Part shown: positions 7,076 to 14,832 of the stretch, in pieces
Position numbering within the stretch: the stretch's first letter is position 1
How the letters are laid out: each line of letters begins with the position of its first letter
Source of the DNA: JACKCB01 sp964452775
GTDB lineage: Bacteria > Chloroflexota > Anaerolineae > Promineifilales > Promineifilaceae
Direction: 5' to 3'
NCBI GenBank assembly: GCA_964452775.1
Contig: CAYVQP010000056.1
Location: 1 to 28,251, forward strand
Length of the DNA: 28,251 bases
The notes under the pieces: generated by a model
What the model was told of the DNA's origin: nothing
The model's database searches: none
Seen by the model: the letters and a program-made list of their open reading frames with translations, nothing else
Program-made: the position numbers and the translations under genes

Positions 7076-7870
7076 TCACGGGATGACAAATGACGCTCGC
7101 ACGCTTCCTGTTTGGTCCAGTAACGACACTGTTTCGCCGCTCTCCCAGACTGCCTCATCCAACCCCCAGAAGAGGTCGGTGGGACCGTTAATCCCAACTG
7201 CGGAGTGCAGCATAATGGCCGCGCCGTCGCCGAACAGCGTCACCTGGCCGAATGTATACTCCCGGCCGGCAGAGTCTACTACCTTCCATCCCTGTAAAGC
7301 GACCGGACTGTCTCCAAAGTTGGCGATGGACACCAACTCCTGATTCAGTTCGCCCGGGCCGGTGACCGCTGTAATCTCAACAATGACTACGCCGGCTCCG
7401 GGCGGTTCCGTGGGAATTGGCTGCGGTGTCGTTGCGCCTTCGACGGCAGGCGGCGCATCGGTGGTGGCCTCCGGCAGTTCTGATATTGACTCGCCGGCGG
7501 AGGGTATGATCAACTCCTGGCCCACTGCCAGCAAATCGGGATTGTCCAGGTTGTTGGCGGCGACGAGATCCTCCATGGAGATATCCAGTTGCGCGCTAAT
7601 ACTGCCCAGGGTCTCGCCCGGCTGCACAACATGAACGTTTCCGGCGCTTTCCGGCGCGGCCGGCTGGGTGGGAGCCGGAACCTCCGTCTCGCCGGCGACC
7701 GGTAAGGAAGTGGCCACCTCACCGATTGCCGCGGTGACCTGCACCGTGGCGGCGGCGCTGATGACGTTATTCTGTTGGCGTTGCTCCCACCAATTGAGGA
7801 TCAGCAGCACAACGGCGGCCGAGACCAGGATATTGATGAGAATGAAAGGTACCATGCGGCGCAAGGACAT
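7076..7870 (-). CDS. Membrane-anchored LysM and lamin-tail domain protein
   Basis: This 264-residue protein has a short basic N-terminus and one membrane span (about 7-26), so the rest should lie outside the cytoplasm. A low-complexity Pro/Thr/Ala region leads to a LysM domain (about 79-123, VVQPGETLGSISAQLDIS to LAVGQELIIP), which normally binds peptidoglycan or chitin-like glycans. After a second Pro/Thr linker comes a beta-rich domain (about 163-264) with SIANFGDSPVALQGWKVVDS, the hallmark of the lamin-tail (LTD) fold. The start at 7870 is chosen because GGAG lies six bases before it. An in-frame GTG at 7882 overlaps that site and is less likely. The protein is probably a wall-associated surface protein. 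It is divergent from glgA, and no clear promoter was recognised in 7871-8037. Confidence 0.85.
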   Translation of the reverse strand: MSLRRMVPFILINILVSAAVVLLILNWWEQRQQNNVISAAATVQVTAAIGEVATSLPVAGETEVPAPTQPAAPESAGNVHVVQPGETLGSISAQLDISMEDLVAANNLDNPDLLAVGQELIIPSAGESISELPEATTDAPPAVEGATTPQPIPTEPPGAGVVIVEITAVTGPGELNQELVSIANFGDSPVALQGWKVVDSAGREYTFGQVTLFGDGAAIMLHSAVGINGPTDLFWGLDEAVWESGETVSLLDQTGSVRASFVIP

Positions 7871-8037
7871 GATCTTCTCCACAAATGCCTGCGTAATTCT
7901 ACCTGCTGCAGGGCAAATTGCGAAGAATGTATTTCACATGCGCCGGCTATCGCCACTTGTAAGCGCGCCTCATATCAGGGACAATTCCAGGGTATAGATG
8001 TCTGCCGCCCCTGCCAGTTGGATTTCTGAGGTGACTG

Positions 8038-9480
8038 ATGAAGAAGAAGCTAAAGATTCTGTTTCTAAGCGCTGAAGCGGCTCCTTTTGCCAAGACAGGC
8101 GGCCTCGGGGACGTAGTCGGCTCGCTGCCGAAGGCGTTGAGCAAACTGGGGCATGATGTCCGGGTGGTGATTCCGGCATATGCCGCGATTGAGCGCGGCT
8201 ATCCCGGGGTAGAGGCGATGCCGTTTCATCTGCAGGTCCCCGTCCGTGGAGGGCCGGTGGCCGCCGGCGTCTTCGAAGGGCGGCTGCCGAAAAGCGACGT
8301 GCCCATCTATTTTGTCGCCGAGCAAAGCCTGTTCAATCGCCCGGAGATATACGGCTACGGAGACGATCCATATCGCTTCGCCTTCTTTTGCCGGGCGGCG
8401 CTGGACCTGATGGTTGCCGCCCTGAAATGGCGGCCCGACGTGATCCACGCCCATGACTGGCACACAGCTCCGGCTGTGATGTGGTTGGCAACCGCCGGCT
8501 GGGGAGATCCCCGTTACGCCAATATCCCGACCATCTTTACCATTCACAATATGGCGCACCAGGGACGCGCGAGTTGGGACATACTGAACTATCTCGGCGT
8601 CTGGACACATTCACTGGTCGAGGAGCCGTATGGCCAGGTGAACTTGATGGCTCGCGGCATCTATCATGCCACGCTGCTCAATACGGTCAGCCCGACGTAC
8701 GCGCGCGAAATTACCAGCGGAGATGGAGGAGCCGGCCTGGACGGCGTCCTGCGCCATCGAGGAACGGACTTGCGCGGTATCCTGAACGGCCTTGACTATG
8801 ACGAGTGGAACCCGGCAAGCGATCCACGCCTGGCTGCCCCGTACAGCAAGGATGATCTGACGGGGCGGAAACAGAATCGGCTCGCCCTGCAGGCTTTTGC
8901 CGGCCTGCCGCAGCGGGATCATGTGCCGATTGTGGCAATGGTATCTCGACTAGACTGGCAAAAGGGGTTGGATATCACCGGTCACGTGGTGCACCTGCTG
9001 CTTAGCGGTTATGCCGGCGAGGCGCAGTTCATCGTGTTGGGCACGGGCGCCGCCGAGTATGAACGCATGTTTGCCAACCTGGTCCGTACACACCCCGGCA
9101 AAATGACCGCCGTCCTGGATTACAGCGCCGGGCTCGCCCCGCTGATCTATGCGGGCAGCGACATGTTCATCATGCCCTCAAGATTTGAGCCTTGCGGATT
9201 GGGACAGTTGATCGCCATGCGCTACGGCAGCGTGCCGGTTGTGCGCGAGACGGGCGGCCTGGTTGATACGGTCAAGGACGGCGTCACCGGCATCAGCTTC
9301 CGATATCTGAGTGTGGACGACTTCTGGCACGCTATGCAGCGCGCGACCTACGTTTACAATGTGGATCGTCCGCGCTGGACCCAGATTCAGTTGAACGGGA
9401 TGCAAGCGGATTTCTCCTGGGAGCGGTCAGCGGGCGAGTACGTGCGCCTCTATGTCGAAGCGATCGCCCGGCACAAGTAG
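8038..9480 (+). CDS. glgA: Glycogen synthase (ADP-glucose type)
   Basis: This 480-residue GT5 enzyme extends alpha-1,4-glucan chains from a nucleotide glucose donor. The substrate-loop motif KTGGLGDV is at residues 19-26. HAHDWHTAP, TIHNMAHQG and NGLDYDEWNP follow in the N-terminal domain. The C-terminal domain has MVSRLDWQKG and MPSRFEPCGLGQLIAMRYG, with the catalytic Glu in FEPCGLG, then VRETGGLVDTV. Length and ends are normal. GAGGTG lies five bases before ATG 8038. Neither an ADP-glucose pyrophosphorylase nor a branching enzyme is in the window. It converges with zwf, so glycogen synthesis and glucose oxidation genes meet here. Confidence 0.95.
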   Translation: MKKKLKILFLSAEAAPFAKTGGLGDVVGSLPKALSKLGHDVRVVIPAYAAIERGYPGVEAMPFHLQVPVRGGPVAAGVFEGRLPKSDVPIYFVAEQSLFNRPEIYGYGDDPYRFAFFCRAALDLMVAALKWRPDVIHAHDWHTAPAVMWLATAGWGDPRYANIPTIFTIHNMAHQGRASWDILNYLGVWTHSLVEEPYGQVNLMARGIYHATLLNTVSPTYAREITSGDGGAGLDGVLRHRGTDLRGILNGLDYDEWNPASDPRLAAPYSKDDLTGRKQNRLALQAFAGLPQRDHVPIVAMVSRLDWQKGLDITGHVVHLLLSGYAGEAQFIVLGTGAAEYERMFANLVRTHPGKMTAVLDYSAGLAPLIYAGSDMFIMPSRFEPCGLGQLIAMRYGSVPVVRETGGLVDTVKDGVTGISFRYLSVDDFWHAMQRATYVYNVDRPRWTQIQLNGMQADFSWERSAGEYVRLYVEAIARHK

Positions 9481-9509
9481 GGCCTGCCAAAGCATCAACT
9501 GAAAAGGGC

Positions 9510-10949
9510 TCAGTGGGCGCAGCCGCTGCGCCAGTCGTTGCCGTCCTGCTCCAGCAACCAATCTCCCTCCGGCGGGCCCCAACTGCCGGTCGGATAGATG
9601 TGCAGCGGCGCAGCCACATCCGACTGCCAGCCGGTGATGATGGAGTCAATTATGCGCCAGGAAAGCTCTATCTCATCCGCGCGCGTGAACAGCGACGCGT
9701 CGCCGTTCAAAGCGTCCAACAGGAGCCGTTCGTAGGCGTCGGGGATCGGCATCTCGCCGAATGATTCCGCGTAATGAAAGTCCATGTCCACGGAGCGCAT
9801 CACGGCGGTTGTGCCGGGTTGCTTGGCCTCAAACCGCAGGTGAATTCCCTCATCCGGTTGCACACAAATCGCCAGCATATTGGAGTTTGGCGGCTGATCT
9901 TGTGGAATGGGGAACATCTTGATCGGCGGCTGCTTGAAGCAGATGACAATTTCGGTCGTCTTGTCTTTTAGCGCTTTGCCGGAGCGCAAATAGAAGGGCA
10001 CACCCTGCCATCGCCAGTTGTCAACGGTGAGCTTAACGGCTGCGTAGGTCGCTGTCTGGGAGTTGGGGGCCACATCCGCTGACTCTCGATAACCCTTGTA
10101 TTGTCCGCGAACGGTGCGAACGGCGCACTCCGCGGGCTCCAGGGGGCGGATCGCCGACAGTAGCTTGACCTTCTCATTCCGCAGCGAATTGGCCTCAAAT
10201 GAAGCCGGCGGTTCCATGCTGACCAATGACATCAACTGCAGTAAATGATTTTGGAACATGTCGCGGGCGATGCCGACTCCGTCATAATAGCCGGCTCGAT
10301 GGCCGACATCCACGGTCTCCGCGGCGGTAATCTGCACGTTGCTGATGTAGTTGCGATTCCAGATCGGCTCAAATATCGTGTTGGCAAAGCGAAAGACCAG
10401 TAGATTCTGTACCGTTTCCTTGCCCAGGTAATGGTCAATACGATAGACCTGATGCTCAGCCAGAACCATGTGTACTTCGTCATTTAGCGCTCGGGCTGAG
10501 GCCAGATCGTGTCCGAATGGCTTCTCGATGACGACCCGGCGCCAGCCGTTGGTCTCGGCGGTCATGCCGGCGGCGCCCAGGCAATGGATTATAGGGGCGT
10601 ACAGCTTCGGCGGTGTTGAAAGATAGTAGAGCCGGCCTGCCCCGGCTTCCTCCAACTCAGCCAGCCTGGCGAACAGGCGCTCCATGTCTGCCACGTTGTC
10701 ATACTCCCCATGCACGTAGTGAATTGCTTGCGAAAAAGTGCGCCAGGTGTCTTCGTCCAGCCGGCTAAACTCCCTGATGCCGTCGCCCATCCGCTCGCGA
10801 AAGGACTGGTCATCCATCTCGGTGCGCGCGTAGCCAAGGATTCTGAACTGCTTTGGCAGCCGGCCCTTGCTGAACAAGTCGTACAGGGCGGGTATCAACT
10901 TGCGATGGGTCAGGTCGCCGGAAGCGCCAAAGATGACAATGCTGGGCAT
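9510..10949 (-). CDS. zwf: Glucose-6-phosphate 1-dehydrogenase
   Basis: This 479-residue enzyme oxidises glucose 6-phosphate to 6-phosphogluconolactone with reduction of NAD(P)+, the first step of the oxidative pentose phosphate pathway. The nucleotide-binding motif GASGDLTHRKL is at about residues 8-18, EKPFG at 142-146, and the active-site signature RIDHYLGKE at 170-178 with its catalytic His. NRNYISNVQITAAE and the C-terminal half are normal for the family. GGAG lies eight bases before ATG 10949. It is the last gene of a minus-strand series glk, pgl, osmC-like, zwf, so glucose phosphorylation and the first two pathway steps are encoded together. Confidence 0.96.
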   Translation of the reverse strand: MPSIVIFGASGDLTHRKLIPALYDLFSKGRLPKQFRILGYARTEMDDQSFRERMGDGIREFSRLDEDTWRTFSQAIHYVHGEYDNVADMERLFARLAELEEAGAGRLYYLSTPPKLYAPIIHCLGAAGMTAETNGWRRVVIEKPFGHDLASARALNDEVHMVLAEHQVYRIDHYLGKETVQNLLVFRFANTIFEPIWNRNYISNVQITAAETVDVGHRAGYYDGVGIARDMFQNHLLQLMSLVSMEPPASFEANSLRNEKVKLLSAIRPLEPAECAVRTVRGQYKGYRESADVAPNSQTATYAAVKLTVDNWRWQGVPFYLRSGKALKDKTTEIVICFKQPPIKMFPIPQDQPPNSNMLAICVQPDEGIHLRFEAKQPGTTAVMRSVDMDFHYAESFGEMPIPDAYERLLLDALNGDASLFTRADEIELSWRIIDSIITGWQSDVAAPLHIYPTGSWGPPEGDWLLEQDGNDWRSGCAH

Positions 10950-10966
10950 AAGACAGTCTCCGGAAG

Positions 10967-11407
10967 TTATATGGCGAACTCAGCGTCAACCAACTGACGA
11001 ACACGGATCACGTTTTCAGTGAGCAGGGTGCGATGTACCGGGCAGCGCCCGGCAATCTCCAGTAAACGCTCCTTCTGCTCCTCATCCAGGTCGCCCTCGA
11101 AGCCGATGTCGAGGTTGAAAATATCCACCTTCACCCGGCCCGTAGTCTCGCACTCTTCGCAATCATCGGCCACCACCTTGCGATGGTCCAGCCGGACATG
11201 GACCCGGCGCAAATCCCATTGTTTGCGTTGGGCGTACATGTGCAGGGTGATCACCGTGCAGCCGGCCAGCGCGCCAAGCAGCAGGTCGTACGGGGTAGGG
11301 CCGGTATCATCTCCGCCGTCGCTGAAAGGTTCGTCCGCGACGAACGTGTGCCTGCCGTTAGTGATCTCCACCTGATAGTTCTGAATGGTGTGTGCGGTGA
11401 TGCTCAT
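10967..11407 (-). CDS. OsmC family protein
   Basis: This 146-residue protein is of the OsmC/Ohr superfamily, thiol peroxidases or related redox proteins active against organic hydroperoxides. The two conserved cysteines are present: C50 in ALAGCTVITLH and C122 in GRCPVHRTL. An extra pair, CEEC at 83-86 in DDCEECETTG, occurs in a subgroup and may form a second redox or metal site. The start at 11407 begins the conserved domain and has a purine-rich AGAGAGG/GGAG stretch upstream. The first 50 bases overlap the end of pgl in another frame. A peroxide-defence protein placed between two NADPH-generating steps fits a shared need for reducing power, but this is inference. Peroxidase activity in this subgroup is not assured. 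Confidence 0.88.
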   Translation of the reverse strand: MSITAHTIQNYQVEITNGRHTFVADEPFSDGGDDTGPTPYDLLLGALAGCTVITLHMYAQRKQWDLRRVHVRLDHRKVVADDCEECETTGRVKVDIFNLDIGFEGDLDEEQKERLLEIAGRCPVHRTLLTENVIRVRQLVDAEFAI

Positions 11408-12152
11408 CCTCTCTTTCTCCAAAATCCTGTAATGTTTGTGATGCGGGGCGGTCCAGGTACCATGTGACCTGTCCATCCTCCGGATGCAGGCGTTGGCCGG
11501 GCCGGCGCGCCGGGTCGGGCACGCCCTGCAAAGTTCCGGCAACTGCCTCTGCCTTGCCTGCGCCCAACGCCAACAAGAGTATGCGCCGGGCGCTGTTAAA
11601 GACCGGCGGCGTCATGGTGAGGCGCGCCGCCGGCCGGCCCTCGTAAGACGCCGTCACGGCCATGACTGCGCCGGCATAGTCCGGTTCGCTGGCTGCCGGG
11701 AACAGCGAGGCAATGTGCCCATCGCTGCCCAGGCCCAACAAAACCAGGTCAAAGCGCGGCCAAAGACGACCCGGCTCTGCATAGCGGGCCAACTGCCTGG
11801 CGTAATCTGCCGCCGCCTCGCTCACGGCTAATTCACCGCGAACCCGGCAGATTTGCCCGGCGGGTATCGGCAGGTGAGCCAGCATTTCCTGGTGAGCGTG
11901 AAGGTAATTGCTGCCCGGATCGTCGGGTGGGACCAGACGTTCATCTCCCCAAAAGATGCTTGTCTGCGGCCAGAACGCTTCACTGCGGCACGGCTCCGCC
12001 GCAAGCCGGCGATATAGCGGCATGGGAGTATCGCCGCCGGAAAGGACCAGGAGAAAGCGCCCGCGCTCCTGCACGGCCTCTCTGCCAAGCGTAACAATGA
12101 CGTGCGCTGCATGATCGTGTAGCGCGTCGTGGGAGTCGAAGAGGCGTATCAC
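11358..12152 (-). CDS. pgl: 6-phosphogluconolactonase
   Basis: This 264-residue enzyme hydrolyses 6-phosphogluconolactone to 6-phosphogluconate, the second step of the oxidative pentose phosphate pathway. Family motifs are LSGGDTPMPLY (38-47), FWGDERLVPPDDPGSNY (about 68-83) and LLGLGSDGHIASLFP (138-152), with the probable catalytic His at 146. The first motif is more often SGGSTP, so Asp replaces Ser here. The C-terminus runs about 25 residues beyond the usual W-x-L-D end and overlaps the start of the OsmC gene by 50 bases. It follows glk by 40 bases and precedes zwf, an arrangement that supports the assignment. Confidence 0.93.
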   Translation of the reverse strand: MIRLFDSHDALHDHAAHVIVTLGREAVQERGRFLLVLSGGDTPMPLYRRLAAEPCRSEAFWPQTSIFWGDERLVPPDDPGSNYLHAHQEMLAHLPIPAGQICRVRGELAVSEAAADYARQLARYAEPGRLWPRFDLVLLGLGSDGHIASLFPAASEPDYAGAVMAVTASYEGRPAARLTMTPPVFNSARRILLLALGAGKAEAVAGTLQGVPDPARRPGQRLHPEDGQVTWYLDRPASQTLQDFGEREDEHHRTHHSELSGGDH

Positions 12153-12192
12153 GGGTCAAATCACTCGCGTCCATTCCGGCCGGCTACTCGTC

Positions 12193-13194
12193 TCAACACT
12201 GACTGACCAGGTTGACGAGCGCCGACGCCGCGCCCAGGAGGCCGGCCTCTGGATGAAGTATGACCTTCACCGGGACATCAGCCACCAGCTGTCTGAATCG
12301 CCCCTTGTTGGTAAAGGCGGCCATGAAGCCACCCTGACCGAGTTGTGCGAGGATACGGGGTGGGATGCCGCCGCCCAGGTAGACGCCGCCGGTGGTTAGC
12401 AAAGTCAGGGCCAGATTGCCGGCTTCAGCGCCCAAAATGGCGATGAACAGACGCAGCGTCTCAACGCAAAGGGGGCTTGGTCGCTCGGCGTCCTGCGCCG
12501 CGCCGACGATGATCGGCGTGCGATCTTCCGCGCCGGCCAGCTTTTCGGCCAACCAGGCTTCCTCCGGCGCAAAACCCGAATGCTTCAAGTAGGCGTAAAT
12601 ATTCGGCAAGCCTATGCCGGAGCAAACGGCCTCGTAACCGACGCGGGTGAAGCCGCAGTGCTCGCGCAAATAGCGCAACAGGCCCAATTCGAGTTCGTTG
12701 TTAGGCCCAAAGTCCTTGTGCCCACCTTCCGACGGGAAGGCGCGATAGCCGGAGCCGTCCCAGACGAGAAAGGCCTCGCCCAGGCCGGTGCCGGGCGCAA
12801 TGACCCCAATCGGCCCGGCTGCCTTCGGTCGGCCGCTGTTAATCGTGTGCAGGTGCTCAGCCGATAGATGGGGAATGGCAGCGGCGACCGCTTCAAGATC
12901 ATTGATCAAGCGAACTCGGGTGCAACCGAAGCGAGCCGCGAGCGCCGCTTCGCTGATGCGCCAGGGCAGGTTTGTCACTTTAGCCTGACCCTCCTCGATC
13001 GGGCCGGCGACCCCGAAGGCTGCATGACTCACTTCCAGGCCAAAGCGAGCCAGGAACACCTCTATCATCGCTTCCAGCGAATCAAAGTCGTGGCTGGGAA
13101 AGCGTGCATGGTGCAGTGGATGATGAATCTCATCAATAGAACGATAAAGAGCAAGGGTGGTCTTTGTTCCCCCAATATCACCGGCAAGCAACAT
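12193..13194 (-). CDS. glk: Glucokinase
   Basis: This 333-residue enzyme is an E. coli-type glucokinase (not ROK type), which phosphorylates glucose with ATP. The phosphate-binding motif GDIGGTKT is at residues 5-12. LINDLEAVAAAIP holds the catalytic Asp. APGTGLGEAFLV binds the adenosine end, and PSEGGHKDFGP contacts glucose with its Glu and His. VCSGIGLPNIY and TTGGVYLGGGI complete the signature. The Shine-Dalgarno sequence before ATG 13194 is weak (ACTGAG). It is probably the first gene of the glk, pgl, osmC-like, zwf series and supplies glucose 6-phosphate for zwf. Confidence 0.93.
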   Translation of the reverse strand: MLLAGDIGGTKTTLALYRSIDEIHHPLHHARFPSHDFDSLEAMIEVFLARFGLEVSHAAFGVAGPIEEGQAKVTNLPWRISEAALAARFGCTRVRLINDLEAVAAAIPHLSAEHLHTINSGRPKAAGPIGVIAPGTGLGEAFLVWDGSGYRAFPSEGGHKDFGPNNELELGLLRYLREHCGFTRVGYEAVCSGIGLPNIYAYLKHSGFAPEEAWLAEKLAGAEDRTPIIVGAAQDAERPSPLCVETLRLFIAILGAEAGNLALTLLTTGGVYLGGGIPPRILAQLGQGGFMAAFTNKGRFRQLVADVPVKVILHPEAGLLGAASALVNLVSQC

Positions 13195-13263
13195 CTCAGT
13201 GCACTCATTTGCGCCGTAAACATTCTCCGCAAACCGCCGGCGACCTGTCTGCGTGCCGTCCGA

Positions 13264-13548
13264 TTATGGCGTGACTTTCACGCCGCGCCAGAAGGCGACG
13301 TAATTGCTGATGTTCTCGGCCGCCGGCCTCGGGTTGGGGTAGTACCAGGCAGCATCCCGGTTGACGGCTCCATCAACTACCACGTCGTAATAACTGGCTA
13401 CTCCTTTCCAGGAGCAGGTGGTATGTGTCTCGCTATCGTGGAAAAACTCTTCCTTTTTGGCGGACGGCGGAAAGTAATGATTTCCTTCCACCACAATTGT
13501 TTGACTGCTTTCGGCCAAGACTGCGCCGTTCCACATTGCTCTCGCCAT
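13264..13548 (-). CDS. DUF427 domain protein
   Basis: This 94-residue protein matches the DUF427 family throughout: MWNGAVLAESSQTIVVEGNHYFP, a central THTTCSWKGVASYY and NRDAAWYYPNP, ending in the usual NYVAFWRGVKV. The invariant C-x-W-K-G and W-x-Y-P-x-P patterns are present. The fold is a small beta-barrel-like domain; no biochemical role is established that I know of. AGGA lies eight bases before ATG 13548. It is 69 bases upstream of glk on the same strand and could be cotranscribed, but a functional tie is not evident. Confidence 0.9.
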   Translation of the reverse strand: MARAMWNGAVLAESSQTIVVEGNHYFPPSAKKEEFFHDSETHTTCSWKGVASYYDVVVDGAVNRDAAWYYPNPRPAAENISNYVAFWRGVKVTP

Positions 13549-13698
13549 AATTCATTCCTGGAATTCGTCGCCTGAAACTGTGGGAGTTGCCGCGAGTCGC
13601 TGCTTTCCGAACCGGCCGTTGTGCTTTGTGAATATTGCACCGGAAAGATGGAAATCGGAGCATTTGCCGGAGTATTGCGAGACGACGTGATCGGAATC

Positions 13699-13722
13699 CC
13701 GGCAGGAAGCTCTACTTGCCGG
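13699..13722. other. Hairpin after the zinc-finger gene
   Basis: CCGGCA (13699-13704) pairs with TGCCGG (13717-13722) around a 12-base loop, just past the zinc-finger gene stop at 13728. No T-tract follows on the minus strand. It may only reflect two copies of the abundant GCCGG motif. Confidence 0.25.
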
Positions 13723-13727
13723 CCGCC

Positions 13728-14054
13728 TCAAGCCGCGCCACCTTCGGCGGAAAGCGACTCCATCACGTGCATCAGCATCCGGTATTCCTCTTCACATTCC
13801 GGACACAGCTCCAGGTGTTGGCTCACCAGAGGCATTGCTGTCGCGGCGTCCTCACCCCGAGCTAAGCGATCGATGTACTCATCAATGAGATCAAATGTCG
13901 AATTGCAATTCAACTCGATATCATTGGTGCGAATGGCATCCCGGATCAACTTCTCAAGCTGCTCTGCCGGCATCTGCCCGGCAACGACCTGTGCCCCGGA
14001 GGAAGAATCCGGCTGTTTTCCAAATACTCTTTCCAGCAGTTGCTTCAGCATCAT
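13728..14054 (-). CDS. Putative soluble zinc-finger anti-sigma factor (ZAS type)
   Basis: This 108-residue protein carries the ZAS zinc motif H-x3-C-x2-C at 80-87 (QHLELCPEC) with an upstream Cys at 50, as in anti-sigma factors with a zf-HC2 domain. It directly follows the ECF-type sigma gene on the same strand (63 bases), the usual place for a cognate anti-sigma factor. It has no membrane span, so a cytoplasmic, perhaps redox- or zinc-sensitive regulator is likely. The N-terminal 45 residues form a separate helical segment. AGGA precedes two adjacent ATG codons (14054 and 14051), and either could be used. The anti-sigma role is inferred from motif and position. Confidence 0.75.
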   Translation of the reverse strand: MMLKQLLERVFGKQPDSSSGAQVVAGQMPAEQLEKLIRDAIRTNDIELNCNSTFDLIDEYIDRLARGEDAATAMPLVSQHLELCPECEEEYRMLMHVMESLSAEGGAA

Positions 14055-14117
14055 ACCATCCTGAACACCTTGACGCGCCTGCCGAGTGGATTCTTACGCG
14101 CAATGCAGCACAGCGCG

Positions 14118-14753
14118 CTAACCATCAAAGGCTGCCAGTACCTCTTCCGGCGATAGCCCCTCTTCAGCCAGCGTCTTCTTCAGCCGCAAGCGGGCATCAT
14201 GCAATAGCTTGTAGAGCGCATTCGGATTCATTCCCATAGCGTCGGCCACCTGTGACATGGGCATGCCATGAATTCGGGTAGCGACGATGGCCGTCTGCTG
14301 CTTCTGGGTTAGATTCTCGGTGATGATCCGCTGCACGCGCCGAGACAATTCATCCTGTAGGACGGCAGTTTCGGGGCCGGCTGCGGTGTCGGCCATGAAC
14401 ATGGGCGTGAGCATGCCGTCGTCGCGCTCCAACAACTCTTCCAGCGAAGTGTCATGCCAGCGCTTCCGGCGCAGCTCTGTCACGGCGACGTGAATGGCGA
14501 TTTTGTGGGCCCAGGTTGTGAAACGGCTTTGCCCGCGAAAGGTGGCCAGATTATCGAGGACTTTCAGTAGAGCGTCCTGCACGGCTTCCTCAGCCAGCGC
14601 CGAGAAACTGGGGTCGGCCGGCGAGAGATAGTCGCGCAGGGCGTAATTGAGGCCCTGAAGGAGCTTTGCCCGCAGATCTTCCAACGCGGCCGTTCGCACA
14701 GAGTCATCTCCCTGCAGATCGGCCACCCACTGCTCATTGGTGCGTTCTGACAC
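14118..14753 (-). CDS. RNA polymerase sigma factor, ECF-like sigma-70 family
   Basis: This 211-residue protein has sigma region 2 (about 30-100; AEEAVQDALLKVLDNLATFRGQSRFTTW in pieces, then AHKIAIHVAVTELRRKRW) and a region 4 helix-turn-helix (about 148-195; LTQKQQTAIVATRIHGMPMSQVADAMGMNPNALYKLLHDARLRL in pieces). The region between them is short, with no region 3, as in ECF sigma factors. The start is GTG at 14753 with AGGA five bases upstream. It lies between the SpoIIE-type phosphatase and a ZAS zinc-finger protein. Which of the two control routes acts on it cannot be decided from sequence. Its targets are unknown. Confidence 0.88.
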   Translation of the reverse strand: MSERTNEQWVADLQGDDSVRTAALEDLRAKLLQGLNYALRDYLSPADPSFSALAEEAVQDALLKVLDNLATFRGQSRFTTWAHKIAIHVAVTELRRKRWHDTSLEELLERDDGMLTPMFMADTAAGPETAVLQDELSRRVQRIITENLTQKQQTAIVATRIHGMPMSQVADAMGMNPNALYKLLHDARLRLKKTLAEEGLSPEEVLAAFDG

Positions 14754-14777
14754 AACAGTCCTGCTTGTCCTGACCCG

Positions 14778-14807
14778 GCTGCACGCCCGATGGGGCTATT
14801 GTGCAGC
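14778..14807 (-). other. Strong hairpin between phosphatase and sigma genes
   Basis: GCTGCAC (14778-14784) pairs with GTGCAGC (14801-14807), and inside it GCCC (14785-14788) pairs with GGGC (14793-14796). It lies in the 79 bases between the phosphatase stop and the sigma-factor GTG. No T-tract follows on the minus strand, so it looks more like an mRNA processing or stability structure than a terminator. Confidence 0.5.
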
Positions 14808-14832
14808 ATGGGGAAATGAGGCGCAAATCGGT

